Notes: generated by a model not told the origin, from the sequence alone. A stretch of 64,000 bases of DNA from Arcobacter siniprincipis (GCF_048571125.1 NZ_CP182343.1:496001-560000); one strand, 5' to 3'; numbered from the stretch's first letter, positions 34,162 through 43,987 are shown. Program-made: numbers and translations.

Positions 34162-34234
34162 ATAATTTTAACTTAAATTCAATTGATAATCAATATTAAA
34201 TTATTATAAAAGATAATTATCGTTCTTTTGAAAA

Positions 34235-35212
34235 TTAATAATAATAGTTTCTTGTTTTAATTACATCTATAGGACGAAGGCCAAAAAAATGAATAAATGC
34301 ATTACTGAAACTTTGTTGATATTTGTATCCAACAAAGTTTGCAATTTCTGCAATAGAGTATTCGCTTGTTTCTAAAAGTTGTTTTGCATGTAACATTTTC
34401 TGTTCAAGTATCATATTCCCAGGACTAGTACTAAAAAGTTTTTTAAATCCATATTTTAGTTTAAATTCATTAATAGCTACTTTCTTTGCTAAAGTACTTA
34501 AATCCGGGAATTCATGGGTCAAAAGTATAATATCTCGAGCTTTATATAAAGCTTCTATATCTTCATTTGAGAGTTTTATTTTTTCTTTTGTATTACATTT
34601 AGGACAAGATAATATTTCATTAAATTCATTATAAATTATTTCTAAACATTTACTTTGTAAATAAATATTGTGTAATCCTCCATGAAAAGGAGAATTATAT
34701 AATTCTTTAGCAAGGTGGAGATTTTTTGAAATATCTTTTCTATAAATAGATAATGATGGAAGTTTATTTGAATTTTTTTCTTTTATATCGTTTATGTGAC
34801 TAAAGTGATTTAAAAAGTTTTTCTCTAAAAAATCATTTCTTAGAATTATTCCTATTCCTTTTGATGAAGAATTTTGATCTATTATAGTAGTGGAATCATA
34901 TTCATTTATATATTTTATATAAAGATTATTTTTCTTAAAAGTTTCAACTTGATTGTTCATATTATCTTTATAGTGTATTTTACCATCTAATATGATACTA
35001 ATTACTAAACCCTTTACTTCAGAGATAGCTTGTAAAGCAAGAGTTTTATTTGCAAGTGCATGTGTTTTAAAAAGAAAAATATCTTCAGTAACAATTTCTT
35101 TTTTGCATGACATAAAACCCAGATTATCTGGGAAATTGATTTTGTAATCTTCTTTTAAAGTTGATGAACACATAAATTCACTCATATTGTTTAATGTAAA
35201 ATTATAAGACAT
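34235..35212 (-). CDS. AraC-family regulator, second siderophore module (YbtA/PchR type)
   Basis: A 325-residue paralogue of the regulator at 29588-30544. Both start MSYNF and share AKELYNSPFHGGLH, KVAINEFKLKYGFKKLF and SIAEIANFVGYKYQQSF, the double HTH of the AraC family. The frame is open from 35257, but the ATG at 35212 follows AAGGGATAAA, as in the first copy. It is divergent from the second receptor gene. It probably activates that receptor and the downstream ABC/MFS genes when the ferric siderophore is bound. Confidence 0.87.
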   Translation of the reverse strand: MSYNFTLNNMSEFMCSSTLKEDYKINFPDNLGFMSCKKEIVTEDIFLFKTHALANKTLALQAISEVKGLVISIILDGKIHYKDNMNNQVETFKKNNLYIKYINEYDSTTIIDQNSSSKGIGIILRNDFLEKNFLNHFSHINDIKEKNSNKLPSLSIYRKDISKNLHLAKELYNSPFHGGLHNIYLQSKCLEIIYNEFNEILSCPKCNTKEKIKLSNEDIEALYKARDIILLTHEFPDLSTLAKKVAINEFKLKYGFKKLFSTSPGNMILEQKMLHAKQLLETSEYSIAEIANFVGYKYQQSFSNAFIHFFGLRPIDVIKTRNYYY

Positions 35213-35268
35213 TTTATCCCTTAATATTAAAAAAAAATACTGATTTCTTAAAAACATACTTGAAGTTG

Positions 35269-35291
35269 AGAATTATTATCATTATAATCCA
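35269..35291 (+). promoter_or_regulatory. Fur-box-like element over the -10 of the second receptor gene
   Basis: GAATTATTATCATTATAATC with TATAAT at 35283-35288, matching the first module at 30599-30621 in sequence and in distance to the receptor start. Confidence 0.6.
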
Positions 35292-35327
35292 GAATTATTT
35301 AATATATCATTAATCTAGGGAGAGAAA

Positions 35328-37421
35328 ATGAAAAAAGTAAATTTAGTGAAATATATTACTTGTTCCTTAATTGTGAGTTCTACTTTATATGCTAATCAAA
35401 ACGTTACACTTGATGAGGTAATGGTAAGTGCAAATAAAGTTGAAGAAAGTATATCTGATGTACCTCAAAGTATTACGGTGATTACAAATGAAGAATTAGA
35501 AGAAAAAGGAATAAAAAAAGTTTTTGATGTTGTAAAAGAAGTACCTAATATGAATATAAGAGGAAATACAGGGATGGGGACTAATTTGTCATTTAGAGGA
35601 TTGAATAGTTCTATGTTTACAAATAATAATCCTGTTGTCATTTATGTAGATGGTGTTCCTTATTATGATAGATATGATTTTGATCCCTCATTGGTTAATG
35701 TAGAACAAATAGAAATATTAAGAGGACCTCAAGGTACACTTTATGGGAAAGATGCCATAGGTGCAGTTATAAATATTATTACTAAAACACCTGAAAATGA
35801 ATGGAGAGGAGCAATAGGTGCTGAATATGGCAATTATAACTATATGAGAACAACTCTAAATGCTAGTGGAGCTTTAATCAAAGATAAATTATTTGCTGGA
35901 ATAAATGGATCATTTAAAAGTGATGATGGTTGGATTACTAATCATCATGAAGGCATGAATAAAAATGCTAATAAAAAGCAAGATAGAAAAACAAGTGGGT
36001 TTTTTTTATATAAAGCAAGTGATGAATTTTTGACTAAATTAACATTAACTGATAATTACAAGAAAAATTACTTTATTGATGGGTTTGGCTCAGATCCGAG
36101 TTTAGATATAAATAGCTTAAAACGTAAAACAGCGAAGAATGTAAATTTTGATGTGCCGACATTTGAAAAAACAAAAGTAAAATCTCAAGCAATAAATTTA
36201 TCATATGAAGTGGAAAAATTTAAGATTGATTCAACAACTACACATAAAAAGTTTGATTTAGATGGACAGTATGATACTGATAACCAAGCAAATAATACTA
36301 ATGATGGCTTAACACAATTCAATTATACAAACACAGATACTTGGACACAAGAAATTAAACTTACAAGTAAAAATCAAGATATAAAGTGGATTAGTGGTGT
36401 TTATTTTGATAAAGAAAAAAGAGAACAAGGTCCTTATGGAGCAGAACAACTTTATATGGGGGCTATTTATGTAGGAGATGCATATTCTACAAGTAATAGT
36501 AAAACTCAAGCAATTTTTGGGCAAACAATGATTCCTTTGGGAGAAAAATTTGAATTAACCTTAGGTGCTAGGTATCAAAAAATAAAAAAAGAGATAGATG
36601 CTATTGCTAAATCAAGTTGGGGAGGTGTATCAAATTCTGATATAAATTATAATGATGAAAAGACTTGGAATAGTTTTTTACCTAAAGTTGCTATTTCATA
36701 TAAAGTTAATGATAATTTAAAAACTTTTGCTTCTATTACAAAAGGTTATATGCCAGGTGGCTTTAACTACTACCCCTCAAATTCAAGTAGTGAAGACAAT
36801 ACTTTTGAGCCACAAGAATCAATTAATTATGAAATTGGTATGAAATACTTGGGCGAAAATTATTCTATTAATGCTTCAATTTTTAGAATGAATATTGAAG
36901 ATATTCATGTTTATAAACAATTAAGTGGAAGCACTATTTTTCAAACATCAAATGCAAAGAAAGCTCACTCTCAAGGAATAGAAGTTGATGGAAGGTATTA
37001 TTTAACTAATAATATAGAATTATCAGGAGCAGTAGGTTTTATACAAGCTAAATATGATGACTATGATAATGGAACTAAAAAATTTGATGGGAATAAAATA
37101 GAATATACTCCAAATTATACGGCTAGTTTAGGGATCGCTTATATACAAGAAAAAGGTTTATATGGGAGATTAGATATTTATTCAAGAGGAGAAACAACTT
37201 TTATTGATGGGGCAAATAGTGACAGAATGATTGAATCAAACGGAGGAATTACATCAAATATAAAAGTTGGTTATAAAGTTGGTGATTGGGATATATATAG
37301 TTATATTACTAATATTACTAATGAAGATTATGTTAATTCATATATGTCAAAAAGTGGTGGATCTTGGGTTGGGTTTAATGAACCTAGACGTTTTGGTGTA
37401 GGTGCAATTTATAAATTTTAA
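35328..37421 (+). CDS. TonB-dependent siderophore receptor (FyuA-like), copy 2
   Basis: A 697-residue outer-membrane receptor: signal peptide ending near SSTLYA, TonB-box-like DEVMVSANK, plug with DVPQSITVIT, LSFRGLNSSMFTNNNPVVI and IEILRGPQGTLYGKDAIGA, and a barrel ending GVGAIYKF. The ribosome-binding site is GGGAGAGAAA. It shares most plug motifs and barrel landmarks (KGYMPGGFNYY; MNIEDIHVYKQ) with copy 1, so it is a tandem paralogue, probably for a related siderophore. The ABC/MFS transport genes follow after 98 bases, suggesting it is the main receptor of the pathway. Confidence 0.9.
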   Translation: MKKVNLVKYITCSLIVSSTLYANQNVTLDEVMVSANKVEESISDVPQSITVITNEELEEKGIKKVFDVVKEVPNMNIRGNTGMGTNLSFRGLNSSMFTNNNPVVIYVDGVPYYDRYDFDPSLVNVEQIEILRGPQGTLYGKDAIGAVINIITKTPENEWRGAIGAEYGNYNYMRTTLNASGALIKDKLFAGINGSFKSDDGWITNHHEGMNKNANKKQDRKTSGFFLYKASDEFLTKLTLTDNYKKNYFIDGFGSDPSLDINSLKRKTAKNVNFDVPTFEKTKVKSQAINLSYEVEKFKIDSTTTHKKFDLDGQYDTDNQANNTNDGLTQFNYTNTDTWTQEIKLTSKNQDIKWISGVYFDKEKREQGPYGAEQLYMGAIYVGDAYSTSNSKTQAIFGQTMIPLGEKFELTLGARYQKIKKEIDAIAKSSWGGVSNSDINYNDEKTWNSFLPKVAISYKVNDNLKTFASITKGYMPGGFNYYPSNSSSEDNTFEPQESINYEIGMKYLGENYSINASIFRMNIEDIHVYKQLSGSTIFQTSNAKKAHSQGIEVDGRYYLTNNIELSGAVGFIQAKYDDYDNGTKKFDGNKIEYTPNYTASLGIAYIQEKGLYGRLDIYSRGETTFIDGANSDRMIESNGGITSNIKVGYKVGDWDIYSYITNITNEDYVNSYMSKSGGSWVGFNEPRRFGVGAIYKF

Positions 37422-37457
37422 TACCAACTTAACAAAAAATAATCCCTTTAACCTAAA

Positions 37458-37488
37458 ATAGATATTGATATAAGTTATCAATATCTAT
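37458..37488 (+). promoter_or_regulatory. 13-bp perfect palindrome before the ABC/MFS operon
   Basis: ATAGATATTGATA (37458-37470), spacer TAAGT, TATCAATATCTAT (37476-37488). The core resembles a Fur box, but the symmetry is longer than Fur needs. It is 32 bases before the ABC gene and so a likely operator for Fur or the AraC regulator. Confidence 0.6.
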
Positions 37489-37519
37489 ATACTCTTTATT
37501 TAAACTTTAGGACAAATAT

Positions 37520-39304
37520 ATGAAAAAATATGAAAAACAAAAACAAGGACTTTGGAGTATTATTGCTCCAGTTAATATTTATATAAAATTTGCGATGTTC
37601 TTATCAGCTATTGGCGCAATTACTTCAGTTATGGGATTCGTCCTTTTAGCATACGTTATAGGGTTGACATCAGGTGGGTCTATTAGTTTATTTGGAATAA
37701 ACTTTGAATTAAAAGAATCTTTGATTCTTTTATCTGTAATTACAATTTTTTCATTTCTGGCTAAGTATTATTCTTTTGTAATATCTCATCTTGGAGCTTT
37801 TAGGTTAGAACAAATTTTAAGAGTAAAGATTACTACTCATATGTCACAAGTTCCATTAGGTCATATAATAACTATAGGTACTGGTGCGATAAAAAAAGTT
37901 TTACTTGATGATGTGAAAAACTTGCATGCTTTTGTGGCAGATAATACACCTTTTATGGCAAAAGCAATTATTTCTCCTATTGCTTCAATGATAGCACTAT
38001 TTTTTATTGATTATCGATTAGCTTTTGTTGCTTTTGGTGTATTATTAATTGGTGGCATTCTTATGAGTCTTGTGATGAAGGATTCGGTGAATTATAGGAA
38101 TAATTATGAACAAAGCCAATCCGAAATCAATAAAGCAGTTGTTGAATTTATTCAAGCAATGCCAGTTGTTAGAACATTTGATGATGGTACAACTTCTTTT
38201 AAACGATATAATAATTCACTTGATCGATACCGTATGCATTTAAAAGAGTGGATAGCAACAACAAGTAATCCAGCTAGAATATCTATGACTATACTAAGTC
38301 CTATGCCAACGCTTTTAGCTATAAGTATTGCTGGATTATTTTTTATGATAAATGGCACTCTTTTATTTGCTCCTTTTATTGCTGCTTTACTTGTAAGTAC
38401 AGGAATGGCAGATGCAATGATACCTTTAATGTGGATGAGTAATTTTGTCAAAAAATCAACTGCAGCTGCTATAAGAATACAAGAAATTATGGCAATTCCT
38501 ACTCTAAAAATAAGTGATAAAAAAGAAAAAATCGAAAATACCAATATTGTATTTGAAAATGTTTCATTTAAATATAAGGAAGAAGATAATTACGCACTTA
38601 AAGGAGTCTCTTTTGAAGTACCTAAAAATACAGTAACGGCACTTGTAGGAGCAAGTGGAGCAGGGAAAAGTACTGTAGCAAAACTTATTCCTAGATTTTG
38701 GGATGTAACAAGTGGAACTATTAAAATAGGTGATGTAAATATCAAAAATATTGATTCAGAAACTTTAATGAATACAGTTTCCTTTGTGTTTCAAGATACC
38801 TTTTTATTTAATGATACCCTTGGAAATAATATAAAAATAGCCAATAATAATGCTAGTGACGAAGATATGATACAAGCTGCAAAAGCAGCTCAAATTCATG
38901 AATTTATCCAAAGTTTACCCAATGGCTATGAAACAATGGCAGGAGATAGAGGAACAAATCTTTCAGGTGGTCAAAAACAAAGAATTACGATTGCTCGATC
39001 GATTTTAAGGAATGCTCCTATTGTAGTGCTTGATGAAGCAACTGCTTTTGCTGATCCTGAAAATGAAGAAGAAATTATCAAAGCTTTAGCAAATCTGATG
39101 AAAAATAAAACAGTTATTGTAATTGCACATAGACTCTCAACCATAAAAGATGTTAATCAAATCATAGTATTTGATAATGGTGAAATAAAAGAAAAAGGAA
39201 AGCATGAAGAACTCTTACAGATGCAAGGGATTTATGCAAATCTTTGGAGCAATTATGAAAAAGCTCAAAATTGGGATATGCAACATATAGGAGCTGAAAA
39301 ATGA
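37520..39304 (+). CDS. ABC half-transporter for siderophore (YbtP/PchH/IrtA type)
   Basis: A 594-residue fused permease-ATPase. Six helices span about residues 20-310 (exporter fold), then the ATPase: Walker A GASGAGKSTVAK, signature LSGGQKQRITIARSIL, Walker B IVVLDEATAFAD and switch His in VIAHRLSTI. With the overlapping next gene it forms a heterodimer like YbtPQ, PchHI or IrtAB. These have the exporter fold but import ferric siderophores across the inner membrane (family knowledge; YbtPQ shown). AGGAC precedes the ATG. No separate binding protein is needed in this class, and none is seen. Confidence 0.85.
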   Translation: MKKYEKQKQGLWSIIAPVNIYIKFAMFLSAIGAITSVMGFVLLAYVIGLTSGGSISLFGINFELKESLILLSVITIFSFLAKYYSFVISHLGAFRLEQILRVKITTHMSQVPLGHIITIGTGAIKKVLLDDVKNLHAFVADNTPFMAKAIISPIASMIALFFIDYRLAFVAFGVLLIGGILMSLVMKDSVNYRNNYEQSQSEINKAVVEFIQAMPVVRTFDDGTTSFKRYNNSLDRYRMHLKEWIATTSNPARISMTILSPMPTLLAISIAGLFFMINGTLLFAPFIAALLVSTGMADAMIPLMWMSNFVKKSTAAAIRIQEIMAIPTLKISDKKEKIENTNIVFENVSFKYKEEDNYALKGVSFEVPKNTVTALVGASGAGKSTVAKLIPRFWDVTSGTIKIGDVNIKNIDSETLMNTVSFVFQDTFLFNDTLGNNIKIANNNASDEDMIQAAKAAQIHEFIQSLPNGYETMAGDRGTNLSGGQKQRITIARSILRNAPIVVLDEATAFADPENEEEIIKALANLMKNKTVIVIAHRLSTIKDVNQIIVFDNGEIKEKGKHEELLQMQGIYANLWSNYEKAQNWDMQHIGAEK

Positions 39305-41070
39305 AAAAGAATCAATTTACCTCTATTTTTACTATTTATAAACTCACTTTAGAATTAGCAGGTGATAAAGAAAATGAGTTTAAAAAAAGTTTGATATATT
39401 TTACCTTGGCTTTTGTATCACAAGGTCTTGCTTTTGGTATGTTTTATCCTATGTTAAAATCAATGTTTGCAGAGACATTTATTTTATCAAATACTTTTTT
39501 ATATTTAGGAGTAATGGCTTTGTTTAGTGTCATATCATTTTGGGCAAAATGGAAAGGGCATGATTTTGATTATACGGGTAATATAGTAGAAATAAGTCAT
39601 GATATAAGAACAAAACTCGGCGTTGCACTTAGAAAAATGCCTTTAGAAAAACTTTCAAGGTATAAAACTGGAGAATTAAATTCAATCTTTTCAAGTAATG
39701 TGGATGAGTCTGTTTTACACATGGGGATGATTGCTTCTATGTTTTTACAAATCATAATTGTACCAATAACCATTGTTATTTTTACTTTCTTCGTTGACTA
39801 TCGATTGGCTTTATTGATTTTATTAATTTTGCCATTTGCTATTCCTCTTTATAATTGGAAAAGAAATGATTCAAATAAAGAAAAAGTTGAATTTAATAAA
39901 GCAAATGCAATTTTAGAAGCTGATTTTATAGAATACATTCAAGGTTTACCTGTATTAAGAGCTGTGAATAAGGTTGGAGTGAATGCTCAAAATTTACATG
40001 ATTCTATAGCCCATGTAAAAGAAGTACAAAAAGAAGGATTAAATAAAGGACAAATTCCCTTTGTACTTATGGGTATCTTGATTGAAATAACTTTATTGGC
40101 ATTGGTTTTTATATGCTCATATTTTATATTAGATAATAGCTTATCTATTATAACTTTAGCTGCTGCTGTAATTGTTGTATCTAGATTATCAGAACCCTTA
40201 TCTATTTTTTTAGGAGTAGTTTCAGTATTTGATATCATGGATTCAGCATTTAATCGAATAAAAGCTATTTTCGCTATTAATCCATTAATTATAGAAAAAC
40301 CATATCAAGAGGCAGAAACTTTTGATATTACTTTTGATAATGTAAGTTTTGCTTATGAAAATCAGAAAACAAATGCACTTAAAAAAGTAAGTTTTTCTAT
40401 GCCAAATAAAACAATGACAGCTATAGTTGGACATTCAGGTTGTGGTAAAACAACACTTACAAAAATGATTATGAGATATTCAGATCCCCAAACTGGAAGT
40501 ATTAAAATTGGTGGAATAAATATAAAAAATATGAGTTCAATAGATTTGATGAAAAATATCTCAGTGGTATTTCAAGATGTATATTTATTTGATGATACTA
40601 TTATGAATAATATTCGTATGGCAAATCAAAATGCTACGGATAAAGAAGTAGAAATTGCAGCCCAAAGTGCATTTTGTCATGAGTTTATTTCTAGGTTACC
40701 TGCTGGCTATAATACAACAATAGGAGATATTGGTGGAAGCTTAAGTGGAGGAGAAAAGCAAAGAATAAGTATAGCAAGAGCTATATTAAAAAATGCACCC
40801 ATAGTAATTCTTGATGAACCCACTGCTGCTCTTGATACTCAAAGTGAAGTCGCTGTACAAAAAGCTATTGATAAACTTCTTGAAGATAAAACAGTAATAG
40901 TAATTGCTCATAGACTTTCTACTATTTCAAGTGCAGATAATATCCTTGTATTAGATAATGGAGAAGTAATTGAGATGGGTACTCATAATGAATTAGTAAA
41001 TAACAAAGACAAATATTTTGATATGTGGTCTGCTCAACAAAGAGTAAAAGAATGGAGTCTGGATGCATAA
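39301..41070 (+). CDS. ABC half-transporter for siderophore (YbtQ/PchI/IrtB type)
   Basis: A 589-residue partner of the preceding gene, overlapping it by 4 bases with TAGGAGCTGAAAA as ribosome-binding site. The N-terminal six-helix domain is followed by Walker A GHSGCGKTTLTK, signature LSGGEKQRISIARAIL, Walker B IVILDEPTAALD and VIAHRLSTI. Both half-transporters keep intact catalytic motifs, so both ATP sites should be active. The order receptor, two ABC halves, MFS matches the yersiniabactin uptake set fyuA/ybtP/ybtQ/ybtX. Confidence 0.85.
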   Translation: MKKNQFTSIFTIYKLTLELAGDKENEFKKSLIYFTLAFVSQGLAFGMFYPMLKSMFAETFILSNTFLYLGVMALFSVISFWAKWKGHDFDYTGNIVEISHDIRTKLGVALRKMPLEKLSRYKTGELNSIFSSNVDESVLHMGMIASMFLQIIIVPITIVIFTFFVDYRLALLILLILPFAIPLYNWKRNDSNKEKVEFNKANAILEADFIEYIQGLPVLRAVNKVGVNAQNLHDSIAHVKEVQKEGLNKGQIPFVLMGILIEITLLALVFICSYFILDNSLSIITLAAAVIVVSRLSEPLSIFLGVVSVFDIMDSAFNRIKAIFAINPLIIEKPYQEAETFDITFDNVSFAYENQKTNALKKVSFSMPNKTMTAIVGHSGCGKTTLTKMIMRYSDPQTGSIKIGGINIKNMSSIDLMKNISVVFQDVYLFDDTIMNNIRMANQNATDKEVEIAAQSAFCHEFISRLPAGYNTTIGDIGGSLSGGEKQRISIARAILKNAPIVILDEPTAALDTQSEVAVQKAIDKLLEDKTVIVIAHRLSTISSADNILVLDNGEVIEMGTHNELVNNKDKYFDMWSAQQRVKEWSLDA

Positions 41071-42280
41071 ATGTTCTGCTTTGAATATCCAAGCTATTTT
41101 TCTATTAGCTAGTTTATATATTACTCAATATGTGGGATTTTCTTTTTTTTCAGTTGCAATTATTGCAATCTGGCGAAAAAGTGGCATGCCATTGGAACAA
41201 TTAGGCTTTTTTTCTTTAATTAGTTTAGTTTGGGTTGTAAAGTTTTTATGGGCTCCTTGGGTAGATAGATATGTTACAAAACACGAGGGATATTACTCTA
41301 GTTTTCTTAAAATAGTTCAGCTTTTATTGATTATAGCAATCTCTTTTTCTTCTTTTTTTGATGTTATTGAAGATAAATTAATCATAATTATATCTTTGGT
41401 TTTAGTGGGACTTTTAGCAGCTAGTCAAGACATAGCAACAGAGGGATTAGCTTTTAAACTTTTAAATATAAATGAAAGAGGATTGGGAGGTACTCTTAAA
41501 ACAACAGGAGGAATTATTGGAAATATTGTAGGTGTTGGGGGAGCTTTAGCCATTTATGAGTATTTTGGTTGGAGTGCTACTATATTACTTTTAGCTTTTA
41601 TTACAACTATTACTCTTATTCAATTATTTTTTTATAAAGAATCTAAGTGTGAAGTTGAACATACAATCCATGATATTTCATGGAGACTTTTTTATCAATT
41701 TTGGAATAAAAAGGGGCGTTTGTTATTACTTATTTTATTAATAATTTATCCAATAGGAATGAGTATGTCCTATGCTTTACTAACTCCAATATTGGTAGAT
41801 GCTGGTTATTCTTTAGATAAAATTGGGTTTATAAATGGTGTAGTTGGAAGTGTTATAGGTGTTATTGCAGCCGTTATTAGTGGTTTTTTATTAAGAATAT
41901 TTTCAAGGAAAACGATGCTTATTAGTATTAGTATTTTTGAAGGTTTTGGTTTTTTAACACTATTATTACTTGTTAATGGTCACTCAAATATTTTATTTGC
42001 TTCCTTATCTATGGGAATTATTTTTATAAGTTATAGTGCTTCTATGCCAATTATTCATGCGCTTATGATGGATCAATTATCAACAAAATCACCTACAACT
42101 GAATATGCTTTACAGTTTACACCTTTAATGTTAACAGGTGTTATTGCTAGTGTATTTGGTATTTCTTTATCTGGAATTTTTGGATATAACACGATGATTA
42201 TTGTTTCCTCATTATTTTCATTTATCTCAATGATATATGTAGTATTATTTTTTAAAGGAATTGTAAATGAAAGAGATTAA
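41063..42280 (+). CDS. AmpG/FptX/YbtX-like MFS siderophore transporter
   Basis: A 405-residue, twelve-helix major facilitator. Signatures seen are KFLWAPWVDRY (the AmpG/RhtX/FptX loop motif), AASQDIATEGLAFKLL and GLGGTLKTTGGIIG. Members of this branch import ferric rhizobactin, pyochelin or related siderophores, or muropeptides (AmpG). Given its place behind the ABC pair, siderophore import is preferred. It overlaps the ABC gene by 8 bases and the next MFS gene by 14. Confidence 0.8.
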   Translation: MHKCSALNIQAIFLLASLYITQYVGFSFFSVAIIAIWRKSGMPLEQLGFFSLISLVWVVKFLWAPWVDRYVTKHEGYYSSFLKIVQLLLIIAISFSSFFDVIEDKLIIIISLVLVGLLAASQDIATEGLAFKLLNINERGLGGTLKTTGGIIGNIVGVGGALAIYEYFGWSATILLLAFITTITLIQLFFYKESKCEVEHTIHDISWRLFYQFWNKKGRLLLLILLIIYPIGMSMSYALLTPILVDAGYSLDKIGFINGVVGSVIGVIAAVISGFLLRIFSRKTMLISISIFEGFGFLTLLLLVNGHSNILFASLSMGIIFISYSASMPIIHALMMDQLSTKSPTTEYALQFTPLMLTGVIASVFGISLSGIFGYNTMIIVSSLFSFISMIYVVLFFKGIVNERD

Positions 42281-43442
42281 ACCATTAATAGGGATTACTA
42301 TTTTATGTGTTTCTTCAATGATGGCATTTTTAGCCGTAGTAGGTCCAATTATTAGAAAACTAAATTTGCAAGAGTGGCATGCCGGTGTTATGGTAGCACT
42401 TGCTGGTATTGCTTGGATATTTTTGTCAAGATTTTGGGGTAAAAAAAGTGATATTTTTGGAAGAAAGAATATTTTATTATTAAGTATTTTTGGATTTTTC
42501 ATATCTTATTTACTCTTAGCAATATTTGTAAATTATGCTGTTATTACTCCACCTTTGGTAATTATTTCTTTTATAGTTCTAATAATAACTAGACTACTTA
42601 TAGGAGTCTTTTATTCAGCAATTCCGCCAGTTTGTAATGCTTTAATAGCTGATAAAGTAAAATCTGGAAAAAGAACTTCATATATGGCTAGTTTAGGTGC
42701 ATCAAATGGCTTAGGAATGATTTTAGGTCCAATTATTGGCGGTGCACTGGCAACTTATGGTTTAGCTATTCCTTTATATGCTGCTGCGATTTTGCCTTTA
42801 TTTGCTGTTTTTATTGCCCTTTTCTTTTTAGAAAAAGATAGAAAGATAGAAAAAATAAAAGACACACCTTTGCATTTTTTAGATAAAAGATTAAGACTTC
42901 CAATGATTGCATCATTTATTACAATGTTTAGTATAGTCACATCACAAATTTGTTTAGGATTTTTTATTCTAGATAGATTTCAAACGAATGAGATTGAAAC
43001 AGCAAAAATCACAGGTTATATATTAGCCATTATTGGAGTCGTTTTTATCTTAACTCAAATTGTTGTTTCAAAATTAAAATCTGTAAAACCTATAAATTGG
43101 TTAACTTTAGGTGCAACATTTAGTGCTATTGGTTATTTATTAATAGGAATAATTACCACAAAAGAAGAATTAACGATGGCTTTTTGTATAGGAATTATTG
43201 GGCTAGGAATGATAATGCCTGCATTTTTAGCAATTACAGCAAATAGTGTAGAGGCTCATGAACAAGGAATTGCAGCTGGGACAGTATCTTCAGCACAAGG
43301 TCTTGGAATAATAGTTGGACCACTTTTAAGTACTATTTTGTATTCAATAAATCCTAATTTCCCATTTGTTTTTGCGGGAATTACATTTATAATATTGTTT
43401 GCAGTTAGCTTGTTATACAAAAAGACAAAAGTGATATGTTAG
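42267..43442 (+). CDS. MFS transporter of the drug/siderophore-efflux type
   Basis: A 391-residue, twelve-helix major facilitator with the motif A region RFWGKKSDIFGRKNILL between helices 2 and 3 and the motif C-like GASNGLGMILGPIIGGAL in helix 5, the latter typical of drug:H+ antiporters. AAAGGAATTGTAA precedes the ATG. As last gene of the siderophore run it could export a siderophore or its metal-free form after iron release. A general drug pump is the alternative. It overlaps mntP by 7 bases. Confidence 0.75.
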   Translation: MKEIKPLIGITILCVSSMMAFLAVVGPIIRKLNLQEWHAGVMVALAGIAWIFLSRFWGKKSDIFGRKNILLLSIFGFFISYLLLAIFVNYAVITPPLVIISFIVLIITRLLIGVFYSAIPPVCNALIADKVKSGKRTSYMASLGASNGLGMILGPIIGGALATYGLAIPLYAAAILPLFAVFIALFFLEKDRKIEKIKDTPLHFLDKRLRLPMIASFITMFSIVTSQICLGFFILDRFQTNEIETAKITGYILAIIGVVFILTQIVVSKLKSVKPINWLTLGATFSAIGYLLIGIITTKEELTMAFCIGIIGLGMIMPAFLAITANSVEAHEQGIAAGTVSSAQGLGIIVGPLLSTILYSINPNFPFVFAGITFIILFAVSLLYKKTKVIC

Positions 43443-43987
43443 AGGTTTTGGTTTTAGCATTTGCACTTAGTATGGATGCCTTTGCTGTATCTATTGGACT
43501 TGGAATAAAAAGTAATGAAAACTTAAAAGTATTAGCATTAAAAGCTGGATTATATTTTGGTTTTTTCCAAGCTCTAATGCCATTTATTGGATATTTAGGT
43601 GGAGTTGGATTAAAAGATTATATTGGTAGTTTTGATTATATCATTGCATTTTTATTATTGCTTATAATTGCTATTAAAATGATTATGGAAGCGCTAGGAG
43701 AAAATGTTGAAGAAGAGATAACAAAAGTCTCAACAAAAATATTATTTACTTTAGCTATAGCAACAAGTATTGATGCTATGGCTGCAGGTTTTTCACTTCA
43801 CTTATTTAATTTAAATATATATTTATCACTATTTATTATTGGAATTATAACATTTATATTTAGTTTTATTGGTGTTATGATTGGCTCAAAAGGAACTAAA
43901 AAGTATGAAAGTAAAGCTGAAATATTTGGTGGAATAATCTTAATAATTATTGCATTTAAAATTCTTATTCAAAATATTAACTTATAA
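43436..43987 (+). CDS. mntP: Manganese efflux pump MntP
   Basis: A 183-residue, six-helix membrane protein of the MntP (DUF204) family. Two repeats each carry an Asp in a transmembrane motif: LAFALSMDAFAVSIGLG and LAIATSIDAMAAGFSL; GFFQALMPFIGYLGG is also diagnostic. It exports Mn2+. Its start overlaps the end of the MFS gene, so it may be co-expressed with the iron-scavenging operon. No manganese riboswitch (yybP type) was noticed upstream. Confidence 0.9.
   Translation: MLEVLVLAFALSMDAFAVSIGLGIKSNENLKVLALKAGLYFGFFQALMPFIGYLGGVGLKDYIGSFDYIIAFLLLLIIAIKMIMEALGENVEEEITKVSTKILFTLAIATSIDAMAAGFSLHLFNLNIYLSLFIIGIITFIFSFIGVMIGSKGTKKYESKAEIFGGIILIIIAFKILIQNINL

Noticed and set aside
34182..34221. 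Fur box before the DmeR-like gene (GATAATTATC at 34212-34221)
   Set aside because: Only a 10-bp palindrome in very AT-rich sequence, over 80 bases from the start; too weak to call.
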